Made by a program: the position numbers and the translations under genes. From NCBI RefSeq assembly GCF_015482775.1, contig NZ_CP058214.1, positions 4,268,501-4,332,500 on the forward strand: DNA of 64,000 nucleotides, written 5' to 3'. Positions 40,245-49,334 of the stretch are shown here, piece after piece (within the stretch, counting starts at the first letter, position 1; each line of letters opens with the position of its first letter). Source of the DNA: Kaustia mangrovi. Lineage in GTDB: Bacteria > Pseudomonadota > Alphaproteobacteria > Rhizobiales > Im1. The notes under the pieces were generated by a model. It ran no database searches and was not told the DNA's origin. It saw nothing but the letters and a program-made list of their open reading frames with translations.

Positions 40245-40283
40245 GGCCGGCGCCCCGAATGACGGGGATGCCGGCCGTCCTTT
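40245..40283 (+). terminator. Terminator after the formaldehyde dehydrogenase gene
   Basis: GGCCGGC (40245-40251) pairs with GCCGGCC (40270-40276), with inner CCCC/GGGG pairing, followed by GTCCTTT. It lies 9 bases after the stop. The T-run is short. Confidence 0.55.
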
Positions 40284-40406
40284 GTGGACTTCGGCGGTGT
40301 GCGCCCCTATATGAGCGCCCATAACCAAAGAGTGTGTTGCGGTCGCACCGATCCGTCATCACGAACAGAAAAGCAAAGCAAAGAGCGGGAAGAGGACAGG
40401 TAACTC

Positions 40407-41561
40407 ATGCCCTGGAGTAATCAAGGCGGCGGCGGAGGCTGGCAGGGAGGCGGTGGAGGCCGCGGACCCTGGGGCCAAGGCCCCCAAGGCGGCGGTGGCG
40501 GCGGTCAGCGCCCCAATCCGCCCGATCTGGAAGAACTGCTCAGGAAGGGGCAGGACCGGCTGAAGGATTTCATCCCCGGCGGCGGGGGCGGAAGCGGCAG
40601 CGGGGGACCGGGCTTCTTCGTCTGGGGCCTGATCGTCATCGGCATTATCGGCATCTTCGTCTGGAACGGGCTCTATCGCGTCCAGCCGGATTCGGTCGGC
40701 ATCGAGCTCCTGTTCGGCCGCGCCGAGCCGGGCGAGACCCAGCCCGGCCTGCACTATGTCTTCTGGCCCATCGAGACGGTCGAGACCGTTCCGGCCCTGC
40801 GCCAGAACGAGACACGGATCGGCACCAACACGTCGGGCCGGCAGGACGACGAGGGGCTGATGCTCACCGGCGACCAGAACATCGTGGATATCGAGTTCAC
40901 GGTCCTCTGGCGGATCGCCGATCCGCGCGCCTATCTCTTCAACATCTCCAATCAGGAGCAGATGGTCCGCGTGGTCGCCGAAAGCGCCATGCGCGACGTG
41001 GTCGGCCGCAATACGGCGGAAGTGGTGCGCACGACGGGCCGCGCGGAGGTGCAGGATTCCGTTCAGAACCTCATCCAGCGCACGCTCGATTCCTATGGCG
41101 CCGGCATCCAGCTGGCGAGTGTCAATATCGAGCGCGCCGACCCGCCGACCGCGGTCGCCGACGCCTTCGAGGAGGTCCAGCGCGCCAAGCAGGACCAGGA
41201 CAAGTTCATCGAGGACGCGCAGAAATACTCCAACCGCCGCCTCGGCGAGGCGCGCGGCGAGGCCGCCCAGCTCCGCGAGGAGGCCGAGGGCTACAAGGGC
41301 CGCGTCGTGGCCGACGCGCAGGGCGCCTCGCAGCGCTTCCTGCAGGTCTATGAGGAGTACAAGAAGGCGGAGGACGTGACCCGCAAGCGGCTCTTCCTGG
41401 AGACGATGGAGAGCGTGCTCGGCCAGTCCAACAAGGTGATCATCGAGGAAGGCGCCGGCGGTTCCGGCGTGGTGCCCTACCTGCCGCTGCCGGAAGTGCA
41501 GAAGCAGCGCAGCCAGTCGTCCTCGGATTCCGCATCCGGCAACAGGGGAGCGTCGCAATGA
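40407..41561 (+). CDS. hflK: FtsH protease activity modulator HflK
   Basis: HflK (384 aa) is an SPFH/band-7 membrane protein that with HflC encloses and regulates the FtsH protease. It has the typical Gly/Pro-rich cytoplasmic N-terminus, one membrane helix (about 68-90), the band-7 domain (YRVQPDSVGIELLFGR onward) and a C-terminal helical region with repeated Ala/Glu/Arg. Its TGA overlaps the hflC ATG (ATGA at 41558). Confidence 0.93.
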   Translation: MPWSNQGGGGGWQGGGGGRGPWGQGPQGGGGGGQRPNPPDLEELLRKGQDRLKDFIPGGGGGSGSGGPGFFVWGLIVIGIIGIFVWNGLYRVQPDSVGIELLFGRAEPGETQPGLHYVFWPIETVETVPALRQNETRIGTNTSGRQDDEGLMLTGDQNIVDIEFTVLWRIADPRAYLFNISNQEQMVRVVAESAMRDVVGRNTAEVVRTTGRAEVQDSVQNLIQRTLDSYGAGIQLASVNIERADPPTAVADAFEEVQRAKQDQDKFIEDAQKYSNRRLGEARGEAAQLREEAEGYKGRVVADAQGASQRFLQVYEEYKKAEDVTRKRLFLETMESVLGQSNKVIIEEGAGGSGVVPYLPLPEVQKQRSQSSSDSASGNRGASQ

Positions 41562-42532
41562 AGGCAGGACTGAGAAACGCTCTCCTGATTCTCGTCGCCG
41601 CGGTGGTCATCGGCACCTATGCCTCGACCTTCATCGTCGACGAGCGCGAGAAGGCGCTGGTGGTCCGCTTCGGCCAGATCCAGCGCGACGTGAACGATCC
41701 GGGCCTCTACTTCAAGGTGCCCTTCATCGACCAGGTGGTCTATATCGACAAGCGGATCCTGTTCTTCGAGAGCAACGACAAGCGCGTCCAGGTCGTGGAC
41801 GGGCGGCGCTATCTCGTCGACACGATCACGATGTTCCGCATCGAGAACGCGCGCCGGTTCCGCGAGGCGGTGGAGGCCAATCTGCGGCTCGCCCGCCAGC
41901 GGCTCGAAACCCGACTGGAAGCCGCGCTCAGGGCGACCTACGGCAAGCGGTCCTTCGATGCGGCCCTGTCGGAGGAGCGCGAGCAGATGATGCGCGAGAT
42001 CCGCGACGATCTCAGGCCGAACGCCAACGAGATCGGCATAGAGATCGTCGATGTCCGCATCCGGCGCACCGACCTCCTGCCGGAGGTGCTGCAGAGCACC
42101 TATGACCGGATGAGCGCGGAGCGTCTGGCCGAGGCGGAGGAGATCCGCGCGGTCGGCACCGAGCGCAGCCTCACCATCCGGGCGCAGGCGGACCGCACCG
42201 CCGTGATCCTGGTCTCGGAAGCCCGCCGCGACGGCGAGATCATCCGGGGCCAGGGCGATGCGGAGCGCAACGGCATCTTCGCCGCGGCCTACAACCAGGC
42301 GCCGGAGTTCTTCTCCTTCTTCCGGTCCCTGGAGGCCTACCGCAAGAGCCTGCGGGGCAACGACACGACGCTCGTGCTGCGGCCCGATTCGGAGTTCTTC
42401 GAGTATTTCAGCTCCGATCGGCTGATGCGCGATGGCGGCACGGCTAGCAGTGCCGGCCGGTCCGGCGAGGCCCGGTCCGCTCCGGTGCCGCCGGCCTCCG
42501 GCACGGCAGAAGGGGCCGGCGCCGCGCAATGA
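41558..42532 (+). CDS. hflC: Protease modulator HflC
   Basis: HflC (324 aa) is the partner of HflK in the HflKC complex around FtsH. It has an N-terminal membrane anchor (about residues 6-25), the SPFH domain starting at VDEREKALVVRFGQI, and the helical region with RAQADRTAVILVSEARRDGE. It overlaps hflK upstream and the DUF2065 gene downstream by four bases each, so all three are translationally coupled. Confidence 0.93.
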   Translation: MKAGLRNALLILVAAVVIGTYASTFIVDEREKALVVRFGQIQRDVNDPGLYFKVPFIDQVVYIDKRILFFESNDKRVQVVDGRRYLVDTITMFRIENARRFREAVEANLRLARQRLETRLEAALRATYGKRSFDAALSEEREQMMREIRDDLRPNANEIGIEIVDVRIRRTDLLPEVLQSTYDRMSAERLAEAEEIRAVGTERSLTIRAQADRTAVILVSEARRDGEIIRGQGDAERNGIFAAAYNQAPEFFSFFRSLEAYRKSLRGNDTTLVLRPDSEFFEYFSSDRLMRDGGTASSAGRSGEARSAPVPPASGTAEGAGAAQ

Positions 42533-42711
42533 GCGAACTCGTCACCGCGCTCGGATTGGTGCTGGTGATCGAGGGAGTGCTCTATGCGGCGTTTCCGGGC
42601 GGCGTGAAGACGATGATGCACGCCGCCCAGGACCTGCCGGACAGCACCTTGCGGTCCGGCGGGCTCGCGGCGCTGACGCTGGGCGTGCTGATCGTGTGGC
42701 TCGTTCGCTAG
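42529..42711 (+). CDS. DUF2065 domain-containing small membrane protein
   Basis: This 60-aa protein with two hydrophobic segments (about 4-24 and 42-58) and the YAAFPGGVKTMM motif between them matches the YjeT/DUF2065 family, usually encoded with hflKC. Function is unknown; co-location suggests a link with HflKC. The start overlaps the hflC stop (ATGA). Confidence 0.85.
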   Translation: MSELVTALGLVLVIEGVLYAAFPGGVKTMMHAAQDLPDSTLRSGGLAALTLGVLIVWLVR

Positions 42712-42947
42712 GGCATCCGTGCCCGGCGTCCGCACGGGGGGCGACCTGCAAGCCGGCGGTCACGCCTGCATTGCAGAAAGTTGATCGCTCCCGGAGCGCC
42801 GGAGCGACTTAGCGGTGTGCGACCGGGCGCCGGTTGCTCTAGGATAATCGTGGCGGCTTGCGGCCGCGCCATAATGACGTCGGCTTGTCGTGCGATTGGC
42901 GTGGGGTGCAATGCAGAGGTCCGTACCAGCGGTAGAGAGGTGGCGAA

Positions 42948-44474
42948 ATGGGTTTCCGAGCACCAGCCTGTGATCGGCGCGCCGACCGGATGTCCGGGGG
43001 CGCGATGAGGTCGCTGGCGACGCTTGTCATGCTGTGGGCAGTGGCGGCGATGGCCCTTCAGGCGGGGCCGGCCCGGGCACAGGGACCGCAGTCGGTGGCG
43101 GATCTGGCCGATGAGCTGTCGGACGCCGTGGTCAATATCTCGACCTCCCAGCGCGCGTCCGCCCAGGAAACGATCCCGATGCCGAACCTGCCGCCGGGAT
43201 CGCCCTTCAAGGATTTCTTCGACGAGTTCTTCAACCAGCAGCGGCCCAATGGCGACACGCCGCGCCGGCGGGTCAACTCGCTGGGCTCCGGCTTCGTGAT
43301 CGATCCGGACGGCATCGTGGTCACCAACAACCACGTCATCTCCGATGCCGACGAGATCGAGGTCAACCTGTCCGACGGCTCCACGCTGAAGGCGGAGCTC
43401 ATCGGCCGCGACACCAAGACCGACCTCGCGCTCCTGAGGGTCGAGCCGGAAAAGCCGCTGACGGCGGTGACCTTCGGCTCGTCCGACGCGCTCAGGGTCG
43501 GCGACTGGGTGATGGCCATCGGCAACCCCTTCGGCCTCGGCGGATCGGTGACGCTCGGCATCGTGTCGGCGCGCAACCGCAATATCAATGCCGGGCCCTA
43601 TGACGATTTCATCCAGACCGACGCGGCCATCAACCGCGGCAATTCCGGCGGTCCGCTGTTCAACATGGATGGCGAGGTCGTGGGCATCAACACCGCGATC
43701 ATCTCGCCGTCCGGCGGGTCGATCGGCATCGGCTTCGCGATTCCCGCCACGACCGCGGCCCGCGTGATCGACCAGCTTCGCCGCTATGGCGAGGTGCGCC
43801 GGGGCTGGCTCGGCGTGCGGGTGCAGACCGTGACGGACGATCTGGCGGAGAGCTTCGGCCTGTCGGAGCCGCGCGGCGCGCTGGTGGCCGACGTCACCAA
43901 GGGCGGCCCCGCGGAGGAGGCCGGCATCAAGCCCGGCGACGTGATCGTGGAGTTCGACGGCAAGCCGGTTCCGGAAATGCGCGATCTGCCCCGCGTCGTG
44001 GCCAATACGGCCATCGGCAAGGCGGTCGATGTCGTGGTGCTGCGCAATGGCGAGGAGCAGACCATCTCGGTGACGCTCGGCGACCTCGACGAGGGCGAGA
44101 AGCTCATTGCCGGGAACTCCTCCGACGAGGGCGACGACAAGGACGGCGCCATGCCGGAGACGCTGCTTGGCCTGGAGCTCGCGCAGCTCACGCCCGAGGC
44201 CCGCCAGCGCTACGGCATCGACGAGTCGGTCGATGGCGTGCTGATCGCCGCCGTCAACGACGACGGGCCGGCCGCCGACAAGGGCATCGAGGCCGGCAAT
44301 GTGATCGTGCAGGTGGGCCAGGAGCCGGTGTCGGAGCCGGCCGACGTGCAGCGCCGGGTCTCCGCCCTCGTCAAGGAAGGCCGCCGGTCCATCCTGCTTC
44401 TGGTCGCCAACCGCGACGGCGACATGCGCTTCCTCGCCATCCAGGTCGAGAAGGGCGAGGACGAGAACGAGTAG
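42948..44474 (+). CDS. degP: Do family periplasmic serine endoprotease (DegP/HtrA)
   Basis: This 508-aa protease/chaperone acts on misfolded periplasmic proteins. It has a signal sequence (hydrophobic core LATLVMLWAVAAMAL, cleavage after ARA). The trypsin-like domain has H129, D159 and S233 (GNSGGP), and two PDZ domains follow (about 280-370 and 400-495). ATG 42948 is chosen because of the strong ribosome binding site GAGAGGTGG before it, although it gives a long basic n-region. Internal ATGs at 42990 and 43005 are alternatives. It follows hflKC-DUF2065 after 236 bases with no other gene. Confidence 0.93.
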   Translation: MGFRAPACDRRADRMSGGAMRSLATLVMLWAVAAMALQAGPARAQGPQSVADLADELSDAVVNISTSQRASAQETIPMPNLPPGSPFKDFFDEFFNQQRPNGDTPRRRVNSLGSGFVIDPDGIVVTNNHVISDADEIEVNLSDGSTLKAELIGRDTKTDLALLRVEPEKPLTAVTFGSSDALRVGDWVMAIGNPFGLGGSVTLGIVSARNRNINAGPYDDFIQTDAAINRGNSGGPLFNMDGEVVGINTAIISPSGGSIGIGFAIPATTAARVIDQLRRYGEVRRGWLGVRVQTVTDDLAESFGLSEPRGALVADVTKGGPAEEAGIKPGDVIVEFDGKPVPEMRDLPRVVANTAIGKAVDVVVLRNGEEQTISVTLGDLDEGEKLIAGNSSDEGDDKDGAMPETLLGLELAQLTPEARQRYGIDESVDGVLIAAVNDDGPAADKGIEAGNVIVQVGQEPVSEPADVQRRVSALVKEGRRSILLLVANRDGDMRFLAIQVEKGEDENE

Positions 44475-44570
44475 CGATCGCTCTCGCGCGGGGTTTTCGG
44501 GCGTCCGGCCTGTCGCCGGGCGCCCCGCCGTCTCGCGAGGGCCATCGTGCAGAGCCGGAGGGAGGGGGCG

Positions 44571-45206
44571 GTGAAGCTTTTCACCTATTTTCGCAGTTCC
44601 GCGGCCTATCGGGTTCGCATCGCGCTCAGGCTGAAGGGGCTTGAGCCCGAGGCGCACGCCGTGGCGCTCGACGGCGCCCAGCACGCGGAGGATTTCAGGG
44701 CGATCAATCCGCAGAGCCTCGTGCCGGCCCTCATGCTCGACGACGGCACGGTGCTCACCCAGTCCCTCGCCATCATGGAGTATCTGGACGAGACCTGGCC
44801 GGAGCCGCCCTTCCTGCCCGCCGGGCGGGAGGATCGCGCCAAAGTGCGCGCGCTCGCCCAGATGGTCGCCTGCGAGATCCACCCGCTCAACAATACGCGG
44901 GTGCGCAACTATCTCACCGACACGCTTCATCTCGACGGCGCGACGTCGCAGGCGTGGTACGCCCACTGGATCCGGACCGGCTTCGAGGCGATCGAGCAGC
45001 TCATCGGCGCGGATGGCTATTGCCATGGCGACCGCGTCACGCTCGCCGATATCTGCCTCGTCCCGCAGGTCTACAATGCGCGCCGCTTCGAGGTGGACCT
45101 CGCCGATTTCCCGAGGATCCGGGCGGTGGAGGCGACATGCGGCGCGCTCGAGGCCTTCGCCGCCGCCCATCCCGACCGCCAGCCCGACGCGCCGGCGACG
45201 GCCTGA
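44571..45206 (+). CDS. maiA: Maleylacetoacetate isomerase
   Basis: This 211-aa zeta-class glutathione transferase converts maleylacetoacetate to fumarylacetoacetate in tyrosine/phenylacetate-type catabolism, using glutathione. The N-terminal YFRSSAAYRVRIALRLKG contains the catalytic Ser-rich motif. The C-terminal GST domain has the NNTRVRNYL and ADICLVPQVYNA segments. The start is GTG 44571 with GGAGGGAGG just upstream; an earlier GTG at 44547 is less likely. No other tyrosine catabolism gene is adjacent. Confidence 0.87.
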   Translation: MKLFTYFRSSAAYRVRIALRLKGLEPEAHAVALDGAQHAEDFRAINPQSLVPALMLDDGTVLTQSLAIMEYLDETWPEPPFLPAGREDRAKVRALAQMVACEIHPLNNTRVRNYLTDTLHLDGATSQAWYAHWIRTGFEAIEQLIGADGYCHGDRVTLADICLVPQVYNARRFEVDLADFPRIRAVEATCGALEAFAAAHPDRQPDAPATA

Positions 45207-45242
45207 GCGCCGAAGACCGCCGCGACGGCCCGACAGCCCGGC

Positions 45243-45785
45243 CTAGGGGCGCTGCGTCCAGAACACGCAATATGTCTGGCCGTTTCCGGTCTCGCCCCAC
45301 AGGCCGCCATGGGCCCGGCACCCGAGCGGGCTGTCGAGCTGTCCGTCAAGTTGCGCTCCGGCCACGTCGAGAACGATGCCGAGGCTTGCGAGAACGAACA
45401 GGAAGGCCGCCATCGCGAGCAGGACATTGGTGCGGCGCTGCTGGGACCTGAGAGCCAGACGGATCTCCTGATAGGGCCTTGCCAGCCGGCGCATCGCCGC
45501 GTCGGCGGTCGCGGGGTCGTGGCGCGGGGCATGTCCAGGCCCGTTGGTGCGCCAGTCGTCGACATGGGCCGGCTGCGCCGTGGCGTGCTCCCAGTCCCGG
45601 CTCGCATGGGCGGGACCGCGGTCGGCCGCAGGACGGGGGCCGCCCGCGCCTGTAGTGTCGAAGAGCGCGTCGTCCTGCCAGTCCCCTGTGTCCTGGCGCC
45701 GGTTGGCGGGGGCCTCCGGCGACGTCTCCTGAAACAACCGGTCCATGTCGGTCCATGCGGCGGCCTGTGGCGTTGAATGCTGCAT
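45243..45785 (-). CDS. Hypothetical single-TM protein
   Basis: This 180-aa protein is not recognised. The N-terminal two thirds are polar, rich in Ala, Pro, Asp and Arg, and probably disordered. One membrane helix follows (NVLLAMAAFLFVLASLGIVL, about 121-140). The short C-terminus has two cysteines (GCRAHG, YCVFW) and looks periplasmic. ATG 45785 (MQHSTPQAA) is preferred over the longer frame to 45902, which would run through the AT-rich promoter region. It is convergent with maiA. A 7-bp inverted repeat lies upstream at 45869-45887. Confidence 0.65.
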   Translation of the reverse strand: MQHSTPQAAAWTDMDRLFQETSPEAPANRRQDTGDWQDDALFDTTGAGGPRPAADRGPAHASRDWEHATAQPAHVDDWRTNGPGHAPRHDPATADAAMRRLARPYQEIRLALRSQQRRTNVLLAMAAFLFVLASLGIVLDVAGAQLDGQLDSPLGCRAHGGLWGETGNGQTYCVFWTQRP

Positions 45786-45868
45786 ATCGACCACTTTCCA
45801 TAGTCGTCGGGCTGAAATGCGGATGTATTCCGAATCGCTCCGTCTCTCGGATCTCTCGGCGATTCTCG

Positions 45869-45887
45869 ATTGATAGTATATATCAAT
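45869..45887. promoter_or_regulatory. AT-rich inverted repeat upstream of the hypothetical gene
   Basis: ATTGATA (45869-45875) and TATCAAT (45881-45887) form a perfect 7-bp inverted repeat with a 5-base spacer, 84 bases upstream of the minus-strand ATG at 45785. It lies in the most AT-rich patch of the window and is a candidate operator or promoter element. The gene-free stretch 45888-46057 shows nothing else. Confidence 0.35.
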
Positions 45888-46057
45888 AAAAAATATCACC
45901 AAAGGTTGTGTTCATGGGGGCTAACCCCGAATGACTGTGGCGTACGAACCCGGAGCGGGGCGTGCCTCGTCGGGGCAACCATGACCGCTTGCCAGCCGAC
46001 CGCGATCCGGCCCGCCGGTCGGAACACGGGTATTCAGGCGATATTGGGGGGAATGAA

Positions 46058-46133
46058 TGGTGGGCGGTACTGGACTTGAACCAGTGACCCCTGCGATGTG
46101 AACACAGTGCTCTACCAGCTGAGCTAACCGCCC
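46058..46133 (-). tRNA. tRNA-Val (CAC)
   Basis: Read on the minus strand, the sequence folds as a complete tRNA. It has a 7-bp acceptor stem GGGCGGT/ACCGCCC, D-stem GCTC/GAGC, anticodon stem CTGTG/CGCAG around TTCACAT (anticodon CAC, codon GUG) and T-stem ACTGG/CCAGT with loop TTCAAGT. The 3' CCA is encoded in the DNA (46058-46060). Confidence 0.96.
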
Positions 46134-46238
46134 GGCGCCGGGGACCTCGGCTCGCGAGGTCCCGTCCGCATGACGGGGATATAAAGGGGAGCGTTCGGCC
46201 AAGTCAAGCTGGCTGTGGCCCGATTGCGGAGAGAATGC

Positions 46239-46922
46239 TCAGCGCCTGGCGAGAACGGCCTCGATTGCGGCGGGCAGTTCGTCGAACCGGTCGATCATGG
46301 CGTCCGGGCCGAAGGTCTCCACGGGGGCCTCCGTATAGCCGAAGGACACGCCGATCACGGGCAGCCCGGCGGCCCGCGCGGTCAGGATGTCGGTCTCGCT
46401 GTCGCCCACGAAGACCGCCGCGGCGGGATCGGCGTCGAGCCGCCTGAGCGTCTCCAGCGCGGTTGCCGGATCGGGCTTGCTGACCGGCAGCGTGTCGCCG
46501 CCGATGACCGCCCCGAAATGGCCGCCGAGATCCAGCGCCTGCAGGAGGGCGTGGGCGGCGCTTTCGGGCTTGTTGGTGCACACGCCGAGCGCCACCGCCT
46601 CGCCCTCCAGCCTTGAGAGCACGCCGGGAAGGCCCGAAAAGGGCCGGCTGGCGGCCGCGATATTCTTCAGATAATAGTCGAGAAACTCGCCATAAAGCTC
46701 CTCTATGACTCTGTCTTCGGCGGGCGAACCCGTCTCCGAGAAGCCCCGCGCCATGAGCACGCGGGCGCCGCGTCCGACCATGTGGCGCACCCTGTCGAGA
46801 GGCACCGCGCGCCGGCCGTGCAAGGCGAGGACATGGTTCATCGCCGCGGCGAGGTCGGGCGCGGTGTCGACCAGGGTGCCGTCGAGGTCGAACACGATTG
46901 CGGATGGTCTGGTGACGCCCAT
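46239..46922 (-). CDS. gph: Phosphoglycolate phosphatase (HAD family)
   Basis: This 227-aa HAD-like hydrolase dephosphorylates 2-phosphoglycolate. It has motif I VFDLDGTLVDT near residue 10, motif II in GVCTNKPESAA, the lysine of motif III in VSKPDPATALE and motif IV VGDSETDILTA. ATG 46922 (MGVTRPSAIVF) fits the family N-terminus; the frame is open to 46988. It is the only gene between the tRNA and the divergent aldehyde dehydrogenase gene. Confidence 0.87.
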   Translation of the reverse strand: MGVTRPSAIVFDLDGTLVDTAPDLAAAMNHVLALHGRRAVPLDRVRHMVGRGARVLMARGFSETGSPAEDRVIEELYGEFLDYYLKNIAAASRPFSGLPGVLSRLEGEAVALGVCTNKPESAAHALLQALDLGGHFGAVIGGDTLPVSKPDPATALETLRRLDADPAAAVFVGDSETDILTARAAGLPVIGVSFGYTEAPVETFGPDAMIDRFDELPAAIEAVLARR

Positions 46923-47153
46923 GCCGGGAAATGCTCCGTTCGGGGGGCGGCCGTCGCGGCCGCGTGCCTTCGCGATGTTGAAGCGCAAATGGCGCCGTTC
47001 CGCAAGCCACCCGGTCGCCGCAGGCCTGCTATGCGCCGAACCCGGATTTGCTCATGGGCGGCACGTCGCTTAAATAGCAGGTCGAGGCCGCCGTTGAAGC
47101 GCCGGGCACGAGACCCGGGGCGCGCGGAGTTTCACTTTTGGGAGAGGATCACG

Positions 47154-48617
47154 ATGGACTTTCTGAACGACAAGTCGCTGTTCAAGGACAAGAGCTATAT
47201 CGGCGGCGAATGGGTCGGCGGCGCGAAGACGTTCGAGGTGAAGAACCCCGCCACCGGCGAGGTTCTGGCCTCCGTCCCCGATTTCGGCGCGGAAGAGACG
47301 CGCGGCGCGATCGAGGCCGCCAATGCCGCCTTCAAGGGATGGGCCGCGCTGACCGCGCGCGAGCGCTATCTGATCCTGCGCCGCTGGTTCGAGCTCATCA
47401 TGGAGAACCAGGACGACATCGCCCGGCTGATGACGGCTGAGATGGGCAAGCCGCTCACCGAATCGCGCGGCGAGGTCGCCTATGCCGCCTCCTTCGTCGA
47501 GTTCTACGCCGAAGAGGCCAAGCGCGTTTACGGCGAGACCATTCCGAGCCCGAAGGCCGATGCCCGCGTGGTGGTCATCCGCCAGCCGATCGGCGTCGTC
47601 GGCGCGATCACGCCGTGGAACTTCCCGGCCGCCATGATCACCCGCAAGGTCGCGCCGGCCTTCGCGGCGGGCTGCACGGCGGTCTGCAAGCCGGCCGAGG
47701 ACACCCCGCTCACCGCGCTCGCCCTCGCCGAGCTCGCCGAGCGCGCGGGCTTCCCGAAGGGCGTGCTCAACATCGTCACGGGCTCGGCGGCCTCCGCGCC
47801 CGCCATCGGCGAGGAGCTGACCACCAGCCCGCTGGTGCGCGCCATCGGCTTCACCGGTTCCACCGAGGTCGGCAAGCTCCTGATGCGCCAGTCCGCCTCC
47901 ACCGTGAAGAAGGTCGCGCTCGAGCTCGGCGGCAATGCGCCCTTCATCGTGTTCGACGATGCCGATCTCGACGCCGCCGTCGCCGGGGCCATGGCCTCGA
48001 AATTCCGCAATGCGGGCCAGACCTGCGTGTGCGCCAACCGCATCCTCGTCCAGGACGGCATCTACGACGCCTTCGCGGAGCGGCTCGCCAGCGAGGTGCT
48101 CAAGTTCAAGGTGGGCGACGGCATGGAGGTCGGCGTCAATATCGGGCCGCTGATCAACGAGCAGGCCATCGAGAAGGTCGAGCGCCATGTGGCCGACGCC
48201 GTGGCCAATGGCGGCGAGGTGGTCGTCGGCGGCCATCGCCACGAACTCGGCGGCAATTTCTACGAGCCGACCGTGATCCGCAACGTCACCACCCGGATGC
48301 TGGTCACCAACGAGGAGACCTTCGGGCCCGTCGCCCCGCTCTTCCGCTTCAAGGAGGAGGACGAGGCGGTCGCCATGGCCAACGATACGCCCTTCGGGCT
48401 CGCCGCCTACTTCTTCAGCCGCGATATCGGCCGCTGCTGGCGTGTGGCGGAGGGCCTCGAATACGGCATGGTCGGCGTCAATGAGGGCATCCTCTCCGGC
48501 GAGACGGTGCCGTTCGGCGGCATCAAGGAATCCGGCCTTGGCCGCGAGGGCTCCCACCACGGCATCGAGGAGTTCACCGAGCTCAAATACATGCTGATGG
48601 GCGGCCTCGGGCGGTAA
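47154..48617 (+). CDS. NAD(P)-dependent succinate-semialdehyde dehydrogenase
   Basis: This 487-aa aldehyde dehydrogenase has the N-terminal SYIGGEWVGGAKTFEVKNPA motif. Its general base lies in LELGGNAPFIVF and the catalytic cysteine in NAGQTCVCANR. The Rossmann part has GFTGSTEVGK. Overall it fits the GabD type, oxidising succinate semialdehyde to succinate; glutarate semialdehyde is a possible alternative. ATG 47154 has GGGAGAGGA upstream. rpiA follows 9 bases after the stop. Confidence 0.9.
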   Translation: MDFLNDKSLFKDKSYIGGEWVGGAKTFEVKNPATGEVLASVPDFGAEETRGAIEAANAAFKGWAALTARERYLILRRWFELIMENQDDIARLMTAEMGKPLTESRGEVAYAASFVEFYAEEAKRVYGETIPSPKADARVVVIRQPIGVVGAITPWNFPAAMITRKVAPAFAAGCTAVCKPAEDTPLTALALAELAERAGFPKGVLNIVTGSAASAPAIGEELTTSPLVRAIGFTGSTEVGKLLMRQSASTVKKVALELGGNAPFIVFDDADLDAAVAGAMASKFRNAGQTCVCANRILVQDGIYDAFAERLASEVLKFKVGDGMEVGVNIGPLINEQAIEKVERHVADAVANGGEVVVGGHRHELGGNFYEPTVIRNVTTRMLVTNEETFGPVAPLFRFKEEDEAVAMANDTPFGLAAYFFSRDIGRCWRVAEGLEYGMVGVNEGILSGETVPFGGIKESGLGREGSHHGIEEFTELKYMLMGGLGR

Positions 48618-48626
48618 GCGAACCGG

Positions 48627-49334
48627 ATGAGGTCTTCCCAGACAATCGAGCTCAAGCGCGCGCCGGCCCTGGCCGCGCTTGAGCACGTCACGCCGGGCAT
48701 GAGGCTCGGATTGGGCACGGGCTCGACGGCGAAGCTGTTCGTCGACGCGCTCGGCGAGAAGGTGAAGGCGGGGCTCGACGTCGTGTGCGTGCCGACCTCG
48801 CTGGCCACCGAGCAACAGGCGCGCGCGCTCGGCATTCCGCTCACCACGCTCGACGACACGCCCGCACTCGACCTCACCGTCGACGGGGCCGACGAGATCG
48901 ATCCCGCGCTCCGGCTCGTCAAGGGCGGCGGTGGGGCGCTGCTGCGCGAGAAGATCGTCGCGGGCGCGTCGGCCCGCATGATCGTCATTGCCGACGAGTC
49001 CAAGCGCGTCGATGTCCTCGGGCGGTTCCCGCTGCCCATCGAGGTCGTTCGCTTCGGCGCGGCGGCCACCGCCTTGCGGATCGAGCGGGCGGCGGAGCAT
49101 TTCGGCATGGAGGGGCCGGTGCGCATGCGCATGCGCCAGACCGGCGACGGGCCGTTACTCACCGATGGCGGCAACCTCGTCTATGACGGCCAGTTCGGGG
49201 AGATCCCCGATCCGGACGCCTTCGGGGAGGCACTCAATGCCATACCGGGCGTGGTCGAACACGGCCTGTTCCTCGGCATGGCGAACCTCGCCCTGATCGG
49301 CACGCCCGGCGGCGTGGAGGAGATGACGCGATGA
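48627..49334 (+). CDS. rpiA: Ribose-5-phosphate isomerase A
   Basis: RpiA (235 aa) interconverts ribose 5-phosphate and ribulose 5-phosphate in the pentose phosphate pathway. The motifs [34 protein letters not shown] and ALLREKIVA are diagnostic. Its TGA overlaps the ATG of gor (ATGA at 49331), linking pentose phosphate metabolism with NADPH-dependent glutathione reduction. Confidence 0.95.
   Translation: MRSSQTIELKRAPALAALEHVTPGMRLGLGTGSTAKLFVDALGEKVKAGLDVVCVPTSLATEQQARALGIPLTTLDDTPALDLTVDGADEIDPALRLVKGGGGALLREKIVAGASARMIVIADESKRVDVLGRFPLPIEVVRFGAAATALRIERAAEHFGMEGPVRMRMRQTGDGPLLTDGGNLVYDGQFGEIPDPDAFGEALNAIPGVVEHGLFLGMANLALIGTPGGVEEMTR

Noticed and set aside
46058-46133. tRNA-Val as the attachment site of an integrated element
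   Set aside because: No integrase gene and no second copy of the tRNA 3' end were seen in the surrounding sequence.
47070-49100. 676-codon minus-strand open frame opposite the gabD-type gene and rpiA
   Set aside because: It is antisense to two clearly identified genes and has the same low-complexity composition as other shadows.
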